From Nitrospirota bacterium (lineage in GTDB: Bacteria > Nitrospirota > Leptospirillia > Leptospirillales > Leptospirillaceae), in contig JAJYGC010000022.1 of assembly GCA_021785195.1 (NCBI GenBank), positions 57,774 through 121,773 on the forward strand: a DNA stretch of 64,000 bases, given 5' to 3'. Shown in pieces: positions 19,163 through 28,755 of this stretch (its first letter is position 1; each line of letters begins with the position of its first letter). The position numbers and the translations under genes were made by a program. The notes under the pieces are model-generated. The model saw only the letters and a list, made by a program, of their open reading frames with translations. It did not search any database and was not told where the DNA came from.

Positions 19163-19221
19163 CTGGTGGTCAGCAAATGGAATGACCGGTTCCCGAAAAG
19201 AGTCTAACGCGGGGGGGGTGA

Positions 19222-20568
19222 ATGGAACCGATCGGACGACTGAAGTCAGCCATCCTGGCAGCAATCGCCATGGCATTTTTTGCGGGGACACCGGATCTCT
19301 GGGCCGACGGACCCCAACGCCAAATCACCCTGTCCGACGCGGTCAGGGTGGCCATATTGAACCGGCCGGACATCCGAGCCCAGTATGACCGGATCAAAAG
19401 CGCCCAGGCCAGGATAGGGGAGGCCCGGTCGGCCAACTATCCGCAGCTCCAGGCCAGTCTCCAGACAATTTACGGAAACAGCCTGTTCGGGTTCTTCCTG
19501 TTTCCCGGGTACAATTATGCGGACCTGAATCTGTTGACAGTCACCCTGACCCAGACGATTTACGATTTTGGCCGGACGGGATCCGTTGTCAAAAAGAACC
19601 GGTGGGAATACAGCCAGGAAGAGGGGCGGGAAAAGGAGATCCTCGCAACCACGGTCCGGACGGTCGAAACGGATTACTTCAGACTCCTCTCCGCCCAGCA
19701 CCAGGTGATTGCCGACGAACAAAACCTCGAGGACGCCACAGCCCAGCTCGACCGGGCCCGATCCCTGTTCAGGGCCGGAACCGGCATCGTCCTGGACGTG
19801 ACACGGGCCCAGGTCAACGTTGAATCCACGCGGCTCCAGCTGATCCGGGACCGGGATCAAGCCCAATCCTACGGGATCGACCTGGACCGGGTCATGGGGA
19901 TTCCAGGTTCAAAGACCCTTGTGGCCCTCGATGTGCCCAATGATCCCAATTTTGTCCCCCATCCGGATCTCGGGAAGGACCTTTCCACCGCCTTGCAAAA
20001 ACGCCCGGAAATGATCGAGGCGACCGACCAGGTCCGGGCCTCGGAGGCCGCGCTGGAAAACGTGAAGTCACAGAACTACCCGTCGATTTCAGGACTAATC
20101 CAGTCCTTTACCGCCATGCTTCCCAGAAATACCCTCCCCATCCCCTATGTGCCCAATAACACCCCATACTCGACCTTCAATTTCGGGGGTTCCCTCAATA
20201 TTCCGATCCTGGAGGGAGGTCTGGTCGTCCACCAGATCTCGCAGGCCCACTCGGACCTTTCAGCGTCCCTCGAATCCCGAAGGGATGTGAAGCTTCAGGT
20301 CGGAAACGACCTGAAGAAGGCGATTCTTGAAATCAAGGACGCCCAACAGCGTCTCAAAGAGGCCCGGACCGAACGGATGAACGCGCAGAAAAACGAGCAA
20401 CTGGTCGAGGAGGCCTACCGGGTGGGATCGGTCCACTCGGTTGACGTCATGGATGCCCAGGCGGCCATGAGACAGGCCCGGGAATCGGTCATCCAGGCCC
20501 GCTATCTGTTGATGATCGGGTATGCGGACTACCAGTTCGCGCGGGGAACACTCAAACCCCCGACCTGA
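19222..20568 (+). CDS. TolC-like outer membrane efflux protein
   Basis: A 448-residue outer-membrane factor with a signal peptide (about 1-31, ending near WADG). Two repeated halves (about 40-235 and 240-440) each contain long amphipathic helices, with characteristic segments such as RPDIRAQYDRIKSAQARIGEARSANYPQLQ and the matching RPEMIEATDQVRASEAALENVKSQNYPSIS. The protein forms trimeric channels joining inner-membrane pumps to the outside. Its position divergent from the YbhGFSR-like operon makes it the likely outer-membrane partner. A G-rich ribosome site immediately precedes the ATG. Confidence 0.92.
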   Translation: MEPIGRLKSAILAAIAMAFFAGTPDLWADGPQRQITLSDAVRVAILNRPDIRAQYDRIKSAQARIGEARSANYPQLQASLQTIYGNSLFGFFLFPGYNYADLNLLTVTLTQTIYDFGRTGSVVKKNRWEYSQEEGREKEILATTVRTVETDYFRLLSAQHQVIADEQNLEDATAQLDRARSLFRAGTGIVLDVTRAQVNVESTRLQLIRDRDQAQSYGIDLDRVMGIPGSKTLVALDVPNDPNFVPHPDLGKDLSTALQKRPEMIEATDQVRASEAALENVKSQNYPSISGLIQSFTAMLPRNTLPIPYVPNNTPYSTFNFGGSLNIPILEGGLVVHQISQAHSDLSASLESRRDVKLQVGNDLKKAILEIKDAQQRLKEARTERMNAQKNEQLVEEAYRVGSVHSVDVMDAQAAMRQARESVIQARYLLMIGYADYQFARGTLKPPT

Positions 20569-20742
20569 ACATGCAATGGTCCAGAAATGGAGAGGGATTT
20601 TTTCCGTCCGGGCCGGATTCTTGGATGGCGTGATCCGACTGACCCGTCCATCATCCGTCATGGAAAAGGGGGGAGAACAAGGAAAGACCGGACAATGCTA
20701 AGGATGGTTTCGGGGATTTTCCCTTCCCGAAGCACCCGGACA

Positions 20743-20758
20743 TGACCGGAAACGGTCA
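20743..20758. terminator. Short GAAA-loop hairpin between convergent genes
   Basis: TGACCG-GAAA-CGGTCA is a perfect six-base stem with a stable tetraloop, located between the convergent TolC-like and cytochrome genes. No T-run follows on either strand, so a terminator role is only suggested by position. Confidence 0.3.
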
Positions 20759-20803
20759 GACCCGGGCGTTGACAGGAGGGTCAAAACGATTCGCAAACAA
20801 CCT

Positions 20804-21139
20804 CTATTTCTGGGAAAGGACCCATGCGGCAACCGCGTTGGCCTCCACGGAAGTCATGTCCGGATGGGGGGGCATCACCATCCCACCTGTCAGGTCGTTC
20901 CAGTGACCGTTTCCACCATTGATGATTTTTTTGGCCAACATGGACTTGGCTCCCGCTTTCCCGTCATAGCGTTGGGCAACCTGCTTGAACGAAGGACCGA
21001 CAAGCTTGTCGGAGACCGAATGACAGGACATGCACCCGTTTTGCTGGAGCAAAGCGTTGACGTCCGGACCCGCGGCCCAGGCCGGAATGGCGAGGACCAA
21101 AAGGGGAAGGACCAAGGCCACCCCGCGTAAAATCTTCAT
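20804..21139 (-). CDS. Small periplasmic class I cytochrome c
   Basis: The 111-residue precursor has a clear signal peptide (about 1-22, ending IPAWA) and one heme attachment site CMSCH about 15 residues into the mature protein. A methionine in the VMPPHP segment is the probable sixth heme ligand. It resembles the c551/c552 electron carriers. The ATG at 21139 is used because GGAGG lies five bases ahead. In an iron oxidiser it could carry electrons toward a terminal oxidase, but nothing nearby fixes its partner. Confidence 0.9.
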   Translation of the reverse strand: MKILRGVALVLPLLVLAIPAWAAGPDVNALLQQNGCMSCHSVSDKLVGPSFKQVAQRYDGKAGAKSMLAKKIINGGNGHWNDLTGGMVMPPHPDMTSVEANAVAAWVLSQK

Positions 21140-21458
21140 GACAACCTCCATGCGACCAAGAACCGACCAAAATCCCGGTCAAAAACGAGTGAGAAGCATT
21201 TTTCAGGGCCTGCTCCCGAACTGGCCCCGAACAGGTCAGGCAACGATCAAAGCTGATCAGTCCAGAACAGCCCACCTTGATTGCCTGAAGTATATCATCC
21301 GGTTTCCAGGGGGACAGGGCAACGGTCCTGACCTTTGATTTCTTCCTGACCGGGCAACGACCAAAGAACGCCCCAAGAACAAAGGGACACGCCCTCTGCA
21401 ACGGTCCTCCGCTCAGTTCTCTTCCACAGTCCTCTGGACTTGGCCCTCAACACTGGCC
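21140..21458. other. Intergenic region upstream of the cytochrome gene
   Basis: About 320 bases between two minus-strand genes. I see no RNA gene or credible reading frame. It should contain the cytochrome promoter, but no clear boxes could be picked out. Confidence 0.5.
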
Positions 21459-21905
21459 TCAAAGATGGATCGCCTCGTTCACTTTTTCATGCAGTTCCGC
21501 CAGAGGCAGTTTCAAATAATCCTTGTTGATTTCCCCGACCACCCTCTCCAGCACATGGGGGTCAAGGGTCTCCCTGAGTTTTCCTAGAAATTCCGGGGAA
21601 GCGACCAGGACCAGTCGATCAAATTTCTGCTGTTTTCGGCCGCCGGACAGCTCGCTCGAAATTTCCTTCGCAAACAGTGTCGCCTCGGCTTCCTGCGCCA
21701 AAGTGTTCCACTCCGTCTTTGGCCTTGAACCTTCCCCCGCGGACGTCTTGTTCCGCCCGCCACCGTCAGTGGTCAATTCCGAATTCCTCATGCGGCTTTT
21801 GGGGTGGCTCAGGGCCTTCAAGAGATCCAATGCCCCTCCGGGACCCTTTGTCTGATAGATCATGGCCGAGCTTTTTCCCGAAACAAGAACCCACGTCACC
21901 GACAT
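21459..21905 (-). CDS. Host-attachment-family protein
   Basis: A 148-residue protein matching the pattern of the family annotated 'required for attachment to host cells'. It starts TWVLVSGKSSAMIYQ, has a low-complexity middle, then AKEISSELSGGRKQQKFDRLVLVASPEFLG and ends DYLKLPLAELHEKV. The fold is related to RNase-E-like/eRF1-like domains, and the name should not be taken literally in a free-living organism. The ATG at 21905 gives the canonical N terminus; the frame stays open 54 codons upstream without family similarity. Confidence 0.8.
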   Translation of the reverse strand: MSVTWVLVSGKSSAMIYQTKGPGGALDLLKALSHPKSRMRNSELTTDGGGRNKTSAGEGSRPKTEWNTLAQEAEATLFAKEISSELSGGRKQQKFDRLVLVASPEFLGKLRETLDPHVLERVVGEINKDYLKLPLAELHEKVNEAIHL

Positions 21906-22202
21906 AGGACAATGCCTTTCCCCTTGAATGTCTTTCTGGCACGACATCCGACCGTCACCTGTGCCCCAGTGCTGTCCAGGGCCTTCCGAAACCCTGAAGG
22001 TTCTACGATCGTTCGCTTGCTTAAGGATATCCCCTGTTTGGGGATTTGGCTTTGGACCCCTCCCCAACGGCCTTTCATTTCAATTGGAAGAAGGGAATTG
22101 GACGAAACAGGGATGGAACGAACGAAGTCCTCACACCGGTCGAACACCCGAGGTGACCGTCAGAGGGATCGTCAATGGATGGATCCTGATGCGCTCGGGT
22201 GG

Positions 22203-22231
22203 TTGTATCACGCTGTCGGGAATCGTATATT
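22203..22231 (+). promoter_or_regulatory. Probable promoter of the phosphoketolase gene
   Basis: TTGTAT (22203-22208) and TATATT (22226-22231) are spaced by 17 bases, 135 bases upstream of the phosphoketolase ATG. The rest of the 21906-22366 interval shows no gene; a leader of about 125 bases would be transcribed. Confidence 0.5.
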
Positions 22232-22366
22232 GGTTCTAGTTGCCAAGCCTTAAATCCCCCTGCCCATCAGATCCGTCCCTCTGTCCAGACACGCCAAAAA
22301 CCTTTGGGCCAGAGGGGATCCCAGACCCCCAGCGCTACCCGGAACGACGATGAACAGGAGGAAGCA

Positions 22367-24748
22367 ATGCCGGAAGAGCCAAAGGAAATCGACGATCTGG
22401 AACTCGACGGGATGAATGCCTATTGGCGCGCCGCAAACTACCTGAGCCTCGGCATGCTGTACCTCCAGAACAACCCGTTGCTGAAGCTCCCCCTTGCCCC
22501 GGATCATCTCAAGAAGCGCCTTCTGGGCCATTGGGGATCCGACCCGGGACAGAGCTTTGTCTGGGTCCACATGAACCGGCTGATCCGCCGCCATGACCTG
22601 AACGCCATTTACATCAGCGGACCGGGACACGGAGCCCCGGCAACCCTCGCCAACGCCTATCTTGAGGGAACCTATTCGGAGGTCTATCCCGATTGCAGCC
22701 TGGACGAAGAAGGACTCAGGGAGTTTTTTAACCAGTTTTCCCATCCGGGCGGGATCGGAAGCCACTGCACCCCCGAGACGCCGGGATCGATCCATGAAGG
22801 CGGGGAACTCGGGTACAGCCTGTCCCACGCCTTCGGCGCGGCATTCGACAATCCGGACCTTTTTGTGGTGACCGTGGTGGGGGACGGAGAAGCCGAAACC
22901 GGCCCGCTGGCGACCTCCTGGCATTCCAACAAGTTCCTCAACCCGATTTCCGACGGTGCGGTCCTTCCGGTGCTCCACCTGAACGGCTACAAAATTGCCA
23001 ACCCTTCGATTCTCGCCCGGATCTCCGGGGACGAACTGAGAAAGCTTTTTGAAGGGTACGGTTACACGCCCTACTTTGTCGAAGGAAGCGACCCCCTCAA
23101 GATGCATCGCCTCATGGCAAAGACCATGGATCAGTGCTACTCCGACATCCGGGCGATCCAGGAAGAATCACGAAGAACGGGGGTTCCCAGGCGCGGACGG
23201 TGGCCGATGATCGTCCTGCGCTCCCCGAAGGGATGGACCGCCCCGAAGGAGCTGGACGGTCACCACATCGAAGGATTCTGGAGATCCCACCAGGTCCCGA
23301 TCCTGGATGCGGCCACCAATCCCCAACACATGAAAGTGCTGGAGGAATGGATGAGATCCTATCGCCCCCAGGAGATCTTTGATTCCAAAGGAACCATCGT
23401 CCAGACACTCAGGGAACTGGCCCCCATGGGCCACCGTCGGATGAGTTCCAATTTGCACGCCAACGGGGGGCTCCTTCGGATTCCCCTCAAGCTCCCCGAC
23501 TTTCGGTCGTATGCCGCATCCGTCTTGTCCCCTGGCATTCGTGAAGACCAGAACACCTACATCCTGGGCCAGTTTCTCCGGGACGTCATGCGGCGAAACC
23601 CCCATAACTTCCGGGTCTTCGGCCCGGATGAAACGGCATCGAACCATCTCCAGGCGATTTATGAAGCCACGAAAAAGGCATGGATGGGCACAATCGAGCC
23701 GGTGGACCGCGACGGAGGGGAGCTTGCGCCCGACGGACACGTCATGGAAATGCTGAGCGAACATACTTTGGAAGGATGGCTTGAGGGCTATATCCTGACG
23801 GGCCGGCACGGTCTCATCAATACCTACGAGGCCTTCGCCCACATCATCGATTCGATGGTCAACCAGCACGCCAAATGGCTCGAGAAATCAAAGACGGAAG
23901 TGGCCTGGCGGCCCCCCATCCCCTCCCTCAACATCCTGCTCAGTTCGACCGTCTGGCGACAGGACCACAACGGGTTCACTCATCAGGACCCGGGATTTCT
24001 CGATGTCATCACCAACAAGACGTCGGGGGTGACCCGCATTTATCTTCCACCGGATGCCAATTGCCTCCTGAGCGTGATGGACCACTGCCTCAGAAGCACG
24101 GATTACGTCAATGTGATCGTGGCGGACAAGCAGCCCCACCTCCAGTTTCTGGACATGGATTCCGCCATCCGTCACTGCACCAAGGGAATCGGACTCTGGG
24201 ACTGGGCGTCGACCGACGGGGGAGAGGATGCCGATGTGGTGATGGCCTGCGCCGGGGATGTCGTCACCATCGAGAGCCTGGCCGCGACGGCGATCCTTCG
24301 GGAACACTTTCCGAAGCTTCGCATCCGGTTCGTCAACGTGATCGACCTCTTTCGGCTCGAACCGAGTTCGGAACACCCCCATGGAATGTCTGACCGGGAT
24401 TTCGACAGCCTTTTCACCACCGACAAGCCCATCATCTTTAATTTTCACGGCTATCCGTGGCTAATCCATAAACTGGCCTATCGGCGCACGAACCACAAAA
24501 ACCTTCATGTCCGGGGGTACAAGGAAAAGGGGAGCATCAACACTCCGCTCCAGCTGGCCATCGAAAACCAGATCGACCGCTTTTCCCTGGCGATCGATGT
24601 CATCGATCGCGTTCCCCACCTGCAAAATTCGGGAGTTCATGTCAAGGAGTGGCTCCGGGATCAGATCACCGACCACCTCCTGTACGCCAAGGAACACGGA
24701 ATCGACAAACCGGAAGTCCAGGAATGGAAATGGCCGTTTTCCCGGTGA
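22367..24748 (+). CDS. xfp: Phosphoketolase (xylulose-5-phosphate/fructose-6-phosphate)
   Basis: A thiamine-diphosphate enzyme that splits xylulose-5-phosphate or fructose-6-phosphate with phosphate, giving acetyl phosphate and a shorter sugar phosphate. The 793-residue protein has the expected length. It shows the signature [41 protein letters not shown], the cofactor motif GDGEAETG (172-179), and [13 protein letters not shown] near the C terminus. The ATG at 22367 follows AGGAGGAA. With the aldolase downstream and the acetate kinase at 12852-13970 it suggests a route from sugar phosphates to acetyl phosphate and ATP. Confidence 0.97.
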   Translation: MPEEPKEIDDLELDGMNAYWRAANYLSLGMLYLQNNPLLKLPLAPDHLKKRLLGHWGSDPGQSFVWVHMNRLIRRHDLNAIYISGPGHGAPATLANAYLEGTYSEVYPDCSLDEEGLREFFNQFSHPGGIGSHCTPETPGSIHEGGELGYSLSHAFGAAFDNPDLFVVTVVGDGEAETGPLATSWHSNKFLNPISDGAVLPVLHLNGYKIANPSILARISGDELRKLFEGYGYTPYFVEGSDPLKMHRLMAKTMDQCYSDIRAIQEESRRTGVPRRGRWPMIVLRSPKGWTAPKELDGHHIEGFWRSHQVPILDAATNPQHMKVLEEWMRSYRPQEIFDSKGTIVQTLRELAPMGHRRMSSNLHANGGLLRIPLKLPDFRSYAASVLSPGIREDQNTYILGQFLRDVMRRNPHNFRVFGPDETASNHLQAIYEATKKAWMGTIEPVDRDGGELAPDGHVMEMLSEHTLEGWLEGYILTGRHGLINTYEAFAHIIDSMVNQHAKWLEKSKTEVAWRPPIPSLNILLSSTVWRQDHNGFTHQDPGFLDVITNKTSGVTRIYLPPDANCLLSVMDHCLRSTDYVNVIVADKQPHLQFLDMDSAIRHCTKGIGLWDWASTDGGEDADVVMACAGDVVTIESLAATAILREHFPKLRIRFVNVIDLFRLEPSSEHPHGMSDRDFDSLFTTDKPIIFNFHGYPWLIHKLAYRRTNHKNLHVRGYKEKGSINTPLQLAIENQIDRFSLAIDVIDRVPHLQNSGVHVKEWLRDQITDHLLYAKEHGIDKPEVQEWKWPFSR

Positions 24749-24859
24749 TTTGCATTCCCCGCCGCCGGCTGCTCCGGCTTAGCTCCCGGCGGGACCCGGA
24801 CATCATTGAGGCAAGGGAGGCAAGGGAAACAGGGGACTTCAAAAAAGAGGAGGGGATAA

Positions 24860-25771
24860 ATGGAAAAACAGACGCATTGGGTTCCGCTGGATGTTCCGCC
24901 CGACCAACGAAAGCGCTACGGGGACAATTTCCAGCTGATGACCCAGGAAAGGGGACGGCTGTTCCTCATGGCCGGAGACCAGAAGGTCGAGCATCTCAAC
25001 GACGATTTTTCAGGCGCCGGCATTTCTCCGGAGGATGCTGATCCCGAACACCTGTTCCGGATCGCCTCGCAATCGCCCATCGGATGTTTTGCGACCCAAA
25101 TGGGGCTCATTGCCCGATACGGAATGTCCTATCCTTCCATCCCGTACCTGATTAAGCTCAACTCCAAAACCCACCTGGTCAAAACGGCCCAGCGGGATCC
25201 CCGATCCGAACAATGGCAGACCATGGATCAGGTGGCGGGGTTCATCCGCCATTCCGGACTCAAGGTCGTCGGGATCGGCTATACGATCTACCCCGGAAGC
25301 GAACCCGAGCCCCGGATGCTGACCGAAGCCGCCAGGCTTGTCTATGATGCCCACCAGCTCGGACTGACGGCTGTCATCTGGGCCTATCCACGGGGGCGCG
25401 CCGTGCAAAAGGAGCAGGATCCCCACCTGATCGCCGGGGTCGCCGGAGTGGCCGCCTGCCTGGGAGCCGACTTTGTGAAAGTGAACCCTCCACTGGACCC
25501 CCAGGGTCTCCCGGACGGAACCCTCCTGAAAGAAGCCGTTCAGGCGGCCGGACGAACCGGCGTCGTCTGCGCCGGAGGCCATGAAACAACCCCGGAAGAT
25601 TTCCTTTCCCGTCTGTACGATCAGCTCCACCAGGGCGGAACGGTCGGGTGCGCCACCGGACGGAATGTCCATCAGCGCCCACTCCCGGAAGCGGTCCGGC
25701 TGTGTCGGGCCATTCATTCGATCGTGGTCGACGGAAAGACCGCCAAAGAGGGGATGGGCCATTTTTCCTGA
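24860..25771 (+). CDS. Class I fructose-bisphosphate aldolase, archaeal/DhnA type
   Basis: A 303-residue TIM-barrel aldolase of the DeoC/FbaB superfamily. GRLFLMAGDQKVEHL corresponds to the conserved early motif, and Lys207 in GADFVKVNPP is the likely Schiff-base lysine. The motif AYPRGRAV and the phosphate-binding VCAGGHETTP follow. It interconverts fructose-1,6-bisphosphate with triose phosphates. It lies 111 bases downstream of phosphoketolase, with a GC-rich 7-bp stem (24762-24768 with 24786-24792) between, so the two may form one operon with attenuated read-through. Confidence 0.9.
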   Translation: MEKQTHWVPLDVPPDQRKRYGDNFQLMTQERGRLFLMAGDQKVEHLNDDFSGAGISPEDADPEHLFRIASQSPIGCFATQMGLIARYGMSYPSIPYLIKLNSKTHLVKTAQRDPRSEQWQTMDQVAGFIRHSGLKVVGIGYTIYPGSEPEPRMLTEAARLVYDAHQLGLTAVIWAYPRGRAVQKEQDPHLIAGVAGVAACLGADFVKVNPPLDPQGLPDGTLLKEAVQAAGRTGVVCAGGHETTPEDFLSRLYDQLHQGGTVGCATGRNVHQRPLPEAVRLCRAIHSIVVDGKTAKEGMGHFS

Positions 25772-25882
25772 ATCCCCCGCACCTGACGCAAACCATTGCC
25801 CAGAATCTGGAAGTCTTCATGACGGGACAATCTCCCTGATGGGTCAGGAAGACTGTCCTGTCCATCATGCTGTGGAGGCCCT

Positions 25883-27268
25883 TTGCTGACCGATGTCGAC
25901 CTCGTCACGATCGGGGCGGGAGGCGGCGCGTATCCAGCCGGATTCCGCCTGGCCCGTTCCGGAAAAAAAGTCCTGATGACCGACCCGAAGGGGGTCTTGA
26001 GCGGTAACTGTCTCGCCGAAGGGTGCGTTCCCTCCAAAACGGTCCGGGAAATTGCCCATCACCTCTGGCGCCATCGCCAGATGGCTTCCTTCGGCGCGAC
26101 CGGTTCCCTTGAAGCCCGTTATGAACAGATCATCGACCACAAGGATCGTGTCCAGGCCCTTCGATACGCCCAGCACGAAGAGGAGCTGAAGCGATCCCCC
26201 AACCTGACCCTTCTCAAAGGATCGACCCGAATCCTCGATCCCCATACCGTCCTGATCGAAACAGACAGGGGAACGCAACGGGTCAGCACGGGGAATATCC
26301 TCATTGCCTCCGGCTCAGACATCCATCGTCCCCCCATTCCGGGCGCCGAACATTGCCTGACCAGCCACGATCTCTTTAAAGTCTCCCCGAACCTGACCCG
26401 CCGTCCTGATTCCATGACTGTGATCGGGGGAGGGTACATCGGCCTTGAAACGGCCTGCATGTTTTCCGCGCTCGGAACCCGAGTGACCCTGCTGGAGCAA
26501 TCACCCTCCGTTCTCCCGGGAACGGATCCCATCGTGACGGACACCCTCCTCCCGCTGTTGGACCCCGGAATCCGGATTCTCTTCAATGCCACGGTAATCT
26601 CGGTCGAAAAAACGTCGAACGGCCTTCAGGTCCGGTATCTGGACGGGAACGGGAAAGAAGACTTCCAGGAATCCCGGTCGGTTCTTCTGGCGACCGGCCG
26701 GAAACCGGTTCTGCCGGAAGGGATCAAGGAAATCGGGATTGAAACCTCTCCCCGGGGAATTGTGGTCAATGAGGCCCTGCAGACAAAACATTCCCACATC
26801 TACGCCTGCGGGGACGTCAACGGCCGGACTCCGCTGTTTCATTCGGCCCTCCGACAGTCGCTTGTCGCAGCCCACAACATCATGGCAGGAAACAGTCCCG
26901 TCGATTATATGGACCACCGCAGCGTGCCCACGACGGTCTTTACGCTGCCCGCCGCCTCCTGGGTCGGGTGGCTCCCCGAGGAAGCGCGGCAACAGGGGAT
27001 CCGCCTTCTGGAAACGTCCTATGCGTTCAAGGAGGACTCAAGGGCCCAGATTCTGGGAGAGACGGGGGGAGGGATCCGGCTCTTTTTCGAGCCGGGAACC
27101 CTTCGCCTGATGGGAGGATGCGTGGTGGGGATCGACGCCGACCATCTGATCGGCGAAATGGGGCAGGCCATGGCCCATGGGCTGACCGCCCGTGACCTGG
27201 CGACCTTTGCGGATCCCCACCCGATGGCATCGGAAGGGATTGGAAAAGCCGCCAGACAGTTATTCTGA
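25883..27268 (+). CDS. Dihydrolipoamide-dehydrogenase-like flavoprotein disulfide reductase
   Basis: A 461-residue class I pyridine-nucleotide disulfide oxidoreductase. It has an FAD site GAGGGAYPAG (11-20), redox cysteines 43 and 48 in GNCLAEGCVPSK, an NAD(P)H Rossmann motif VIGGGYIGLE near 180, the FAD GD motif YACGDVNG near 312, and the C-terminal HPMASEG base pair. The sequence around the cysteines departs from the usual GGTCLNVGC. The TTG at 25883 is used because GGAGG lies four bases before it. No 2-oxoacid dehydrogenase genes adjoin, so mercuric- or other disulfide-reductase roles remain possible. Confidence 0.82.
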   Translation: MLTDVDLVTIGAGGGAYPAGFRLARSGKKVLMTDPKGVLSGNCLAEGCVPSKTVREIAHHLWRHRQMASFGATGSLEARYEQIIDHKDRVQALRYAQHEEELKRSPNLTLLKGSTRILDPHTVLIETDRGTQRVSTGNILIASGSDIHRPPIPGAEHCLTSHDLFKVSPNLTRRPDSMTVIGGGYIGLETACMFSALGTRVTLLEQSPSVLPGTDPIVTDTLLPLLDPGIRILFNATVISVEKTSNGLQVRYLDGNGKEDFQESRSVLLATGRKPVLPEGIKEIGIETSPRGIVVNEALQTKHSHIYACGDVNGRTPLFHSALRQSLVAAHNIMAGNSPVDYMDHRSVPTTVFTLPAASWVGWLPEEARQQGIRLLETSYAFKEDSRAQILGETGGGIRLFFEPGTLRLMGGCVVGIDADHLIGEMGQAMAHGLTARDLATFADPHPMASEGIGKAARQLF

Positions 27269-27302
27269 CCCGTATTTGACCCGTCCCCTGACCCGATTCC
27301 GG

Positions 27303-28730
27303 TCAGCTTTTCAACCATTGGGTGTGGAACGTTCCCTTTTCGTCGATCCGCTCATAGGTATGGGACCCAAAATAGTCCCGCTGGGCCTGGATCAGGTTGG
27401 CCGGGGACCACTCGCTCCGGTAGGCATCGAAATATCCGAGCGACACCATGAACCCGGAAGCGGGGATCCCCAGCCGACTCGCCGTCTCGACCACGAACCG
27501 CAAGTCTTCCTGGTGACCCATGATCTTTTTGGCCAGATTGGGATCCAACAGCAGGTTCGGGAGCTCCTTGTCGGTCTGGAACGCTCCCATGATGTCTTCC
27601 AGGAGGGCCGCCCGGATGATGCACCCGCCCCGCCAGATCCGGGAAACGTCTTCCAGACGAAGATCATAGCCATAGGTTTTTGAGGCCACCGCCAGAAGCG
27701 CCATCCCCTGGGCATAAACGATGACCGTTGCCGCAAGGAGGCCCCGGGACAGCTTCTCCTTGAGAAGGGTCCGGTCGCCCTCAACCGTTTTGATGGGACG
27801 GGAATAGACCGAATGGGCCCTCTTGCGCTCGCCCGCAAAGACGGACAGGTCCCGCATCGCGACCGCCAGGTCGATGGTCGGGGTGGGCACCTGAAGGTCC
27901 ATTGCGCTTTCCGACGTCCACATCCCGGTCCCTTTCTGACGGGCGACCCCCAGGATGACATCGATGAGCGGCTTCCCGGTCTGGTCGTCCTTCCGGGTGA
28001 AGATATCGCCGGTGATTTCCATCAGGTAACCGCCGAGTTCCCCCTGGTTCCACCCCCGATAGACCTCATGCAGTTCCCGCTCATCGAGACCCAGACCCCG
28101 CTTCATGATGTCGTACGTTTCGGAAATCAGCTGCATCAGGGCGTATTCGATGCCGTTGTGAACCATCTTGACGTAGTGGCCGGCCGATCCCGGTCCCATG
28201 TACGTGACGCAGGGCTCCCCCTTGACCTTGGCCGACGCCGCCTCAAGAATCGGACGCACCCGTTCGTAGGCGTCCCGATGTCCTCCCGGCATGATGCTGG
28301 GTCCGTGGCGCGCCCCTTCCTCGCCTCCCGAAACGCCCACCCCCAGAAAGAGCAGTCCTTTGGCCTCGAGGTTTTTCGCGCGAACATTCGTGTCCGTGAA
28401 GTGGGAATTTCCGGCGTCGATGATCAGATCCCCCTGTTTGAGGAAGGGGAGAAGTCCCTCGATCACCGAGTCCACCGCGGCGCCGGCCGGAACCAGCATC
28501 ATGACCGCCCGCGGACGCTTCAGGCTTCCGACAAACTCCTCCACCGTCCCAAAGCCACCGACATCATGAGACTGCCCTTCTTTTTTCAGGGAGAGGACTT
28601 TCTCGGGATCCCTGTCATAGCCCGCCACCGGGAACCCGTGGTCGGCCATATTCAACAACAGGTTGCGGCCCATCACCCCAAGCCCCACCATTCCGATTTC
28701 AAACCGTGCCTTTTGTTCCTGACCACTCAT
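27303..28730 (-). CDS. gnd: 6-phosphogluconate dehydrogenase, decarboxylating
   Basis: Oxidises 6-phosphogluconate to ribulose-5-phosphate with CO2 release. The 475-residue protein has the N-terminal NAD(P) motif GLGVMGRNL, the catalytic region HYVKMVHNGIEYALMQLISE with the active lysine, and the C-terminal segment YRSEWSPANLIQAQRDYFG. The ATG at 28730 is preceded by AAAGGAG. A much longer open frame upstream is not part of the protein. It is the last gene of the pgm-glgP-gnd run, 25 bases after glgP, and converges on the flavoprotein gene. Confidence 0.96.
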   Translation of the reverse strand: MSGQEQKARFEIGMVGLGVMGRNLLLNMADHGFPVAGYDRDPEKVLSLKKEGQSHDVGGFGTVEEFVGSLKRPRAVMMLVPAGAAVDSVIEGLLPFLKQGDLIIDAGNSHFTDTNVRAKNLEAKGLLFLGVGVSGGEEGARHGPSIMPGGHRDAYERVRPILEAASAKVKGEPCVTYMGPGSAGHYVKMVHNGIEYALMQLISETYDIMKRGLGLDERELHEVYRGWNQGELGGYLMEITGDIFTRKDDQTGKPLIDVILGVARQKGTGMWTSESAMDLQVPTPTIDLAVAMRDLSVFAGERKRAHSVYSRPIKTVEGDRTLLKEKLSRGLLAATVIVYAQGMALLAVASKTYGYDLRLEDVSRIWRGGCIIRAALLEDIMGAFQTDKELPNLLLDPNLAKKIMGHQEDLRFVVETASRLGIPASGFMVSLGYFDAYRSEWSPANLIQAQRDYFGSHTYERIDEKGTFHTQWLKS

Positions 28731-28755
28731 GATCGAATCTCCTTTCTGATCCCCA

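Noticed and set aside
24762..24792. GC-rich hairpin after phosphoketolase as a terminator
   Set aside because: Seven-base stem with a 17-base loop and no T-run; mentioned with the aldolase gene but not called as a terminator.
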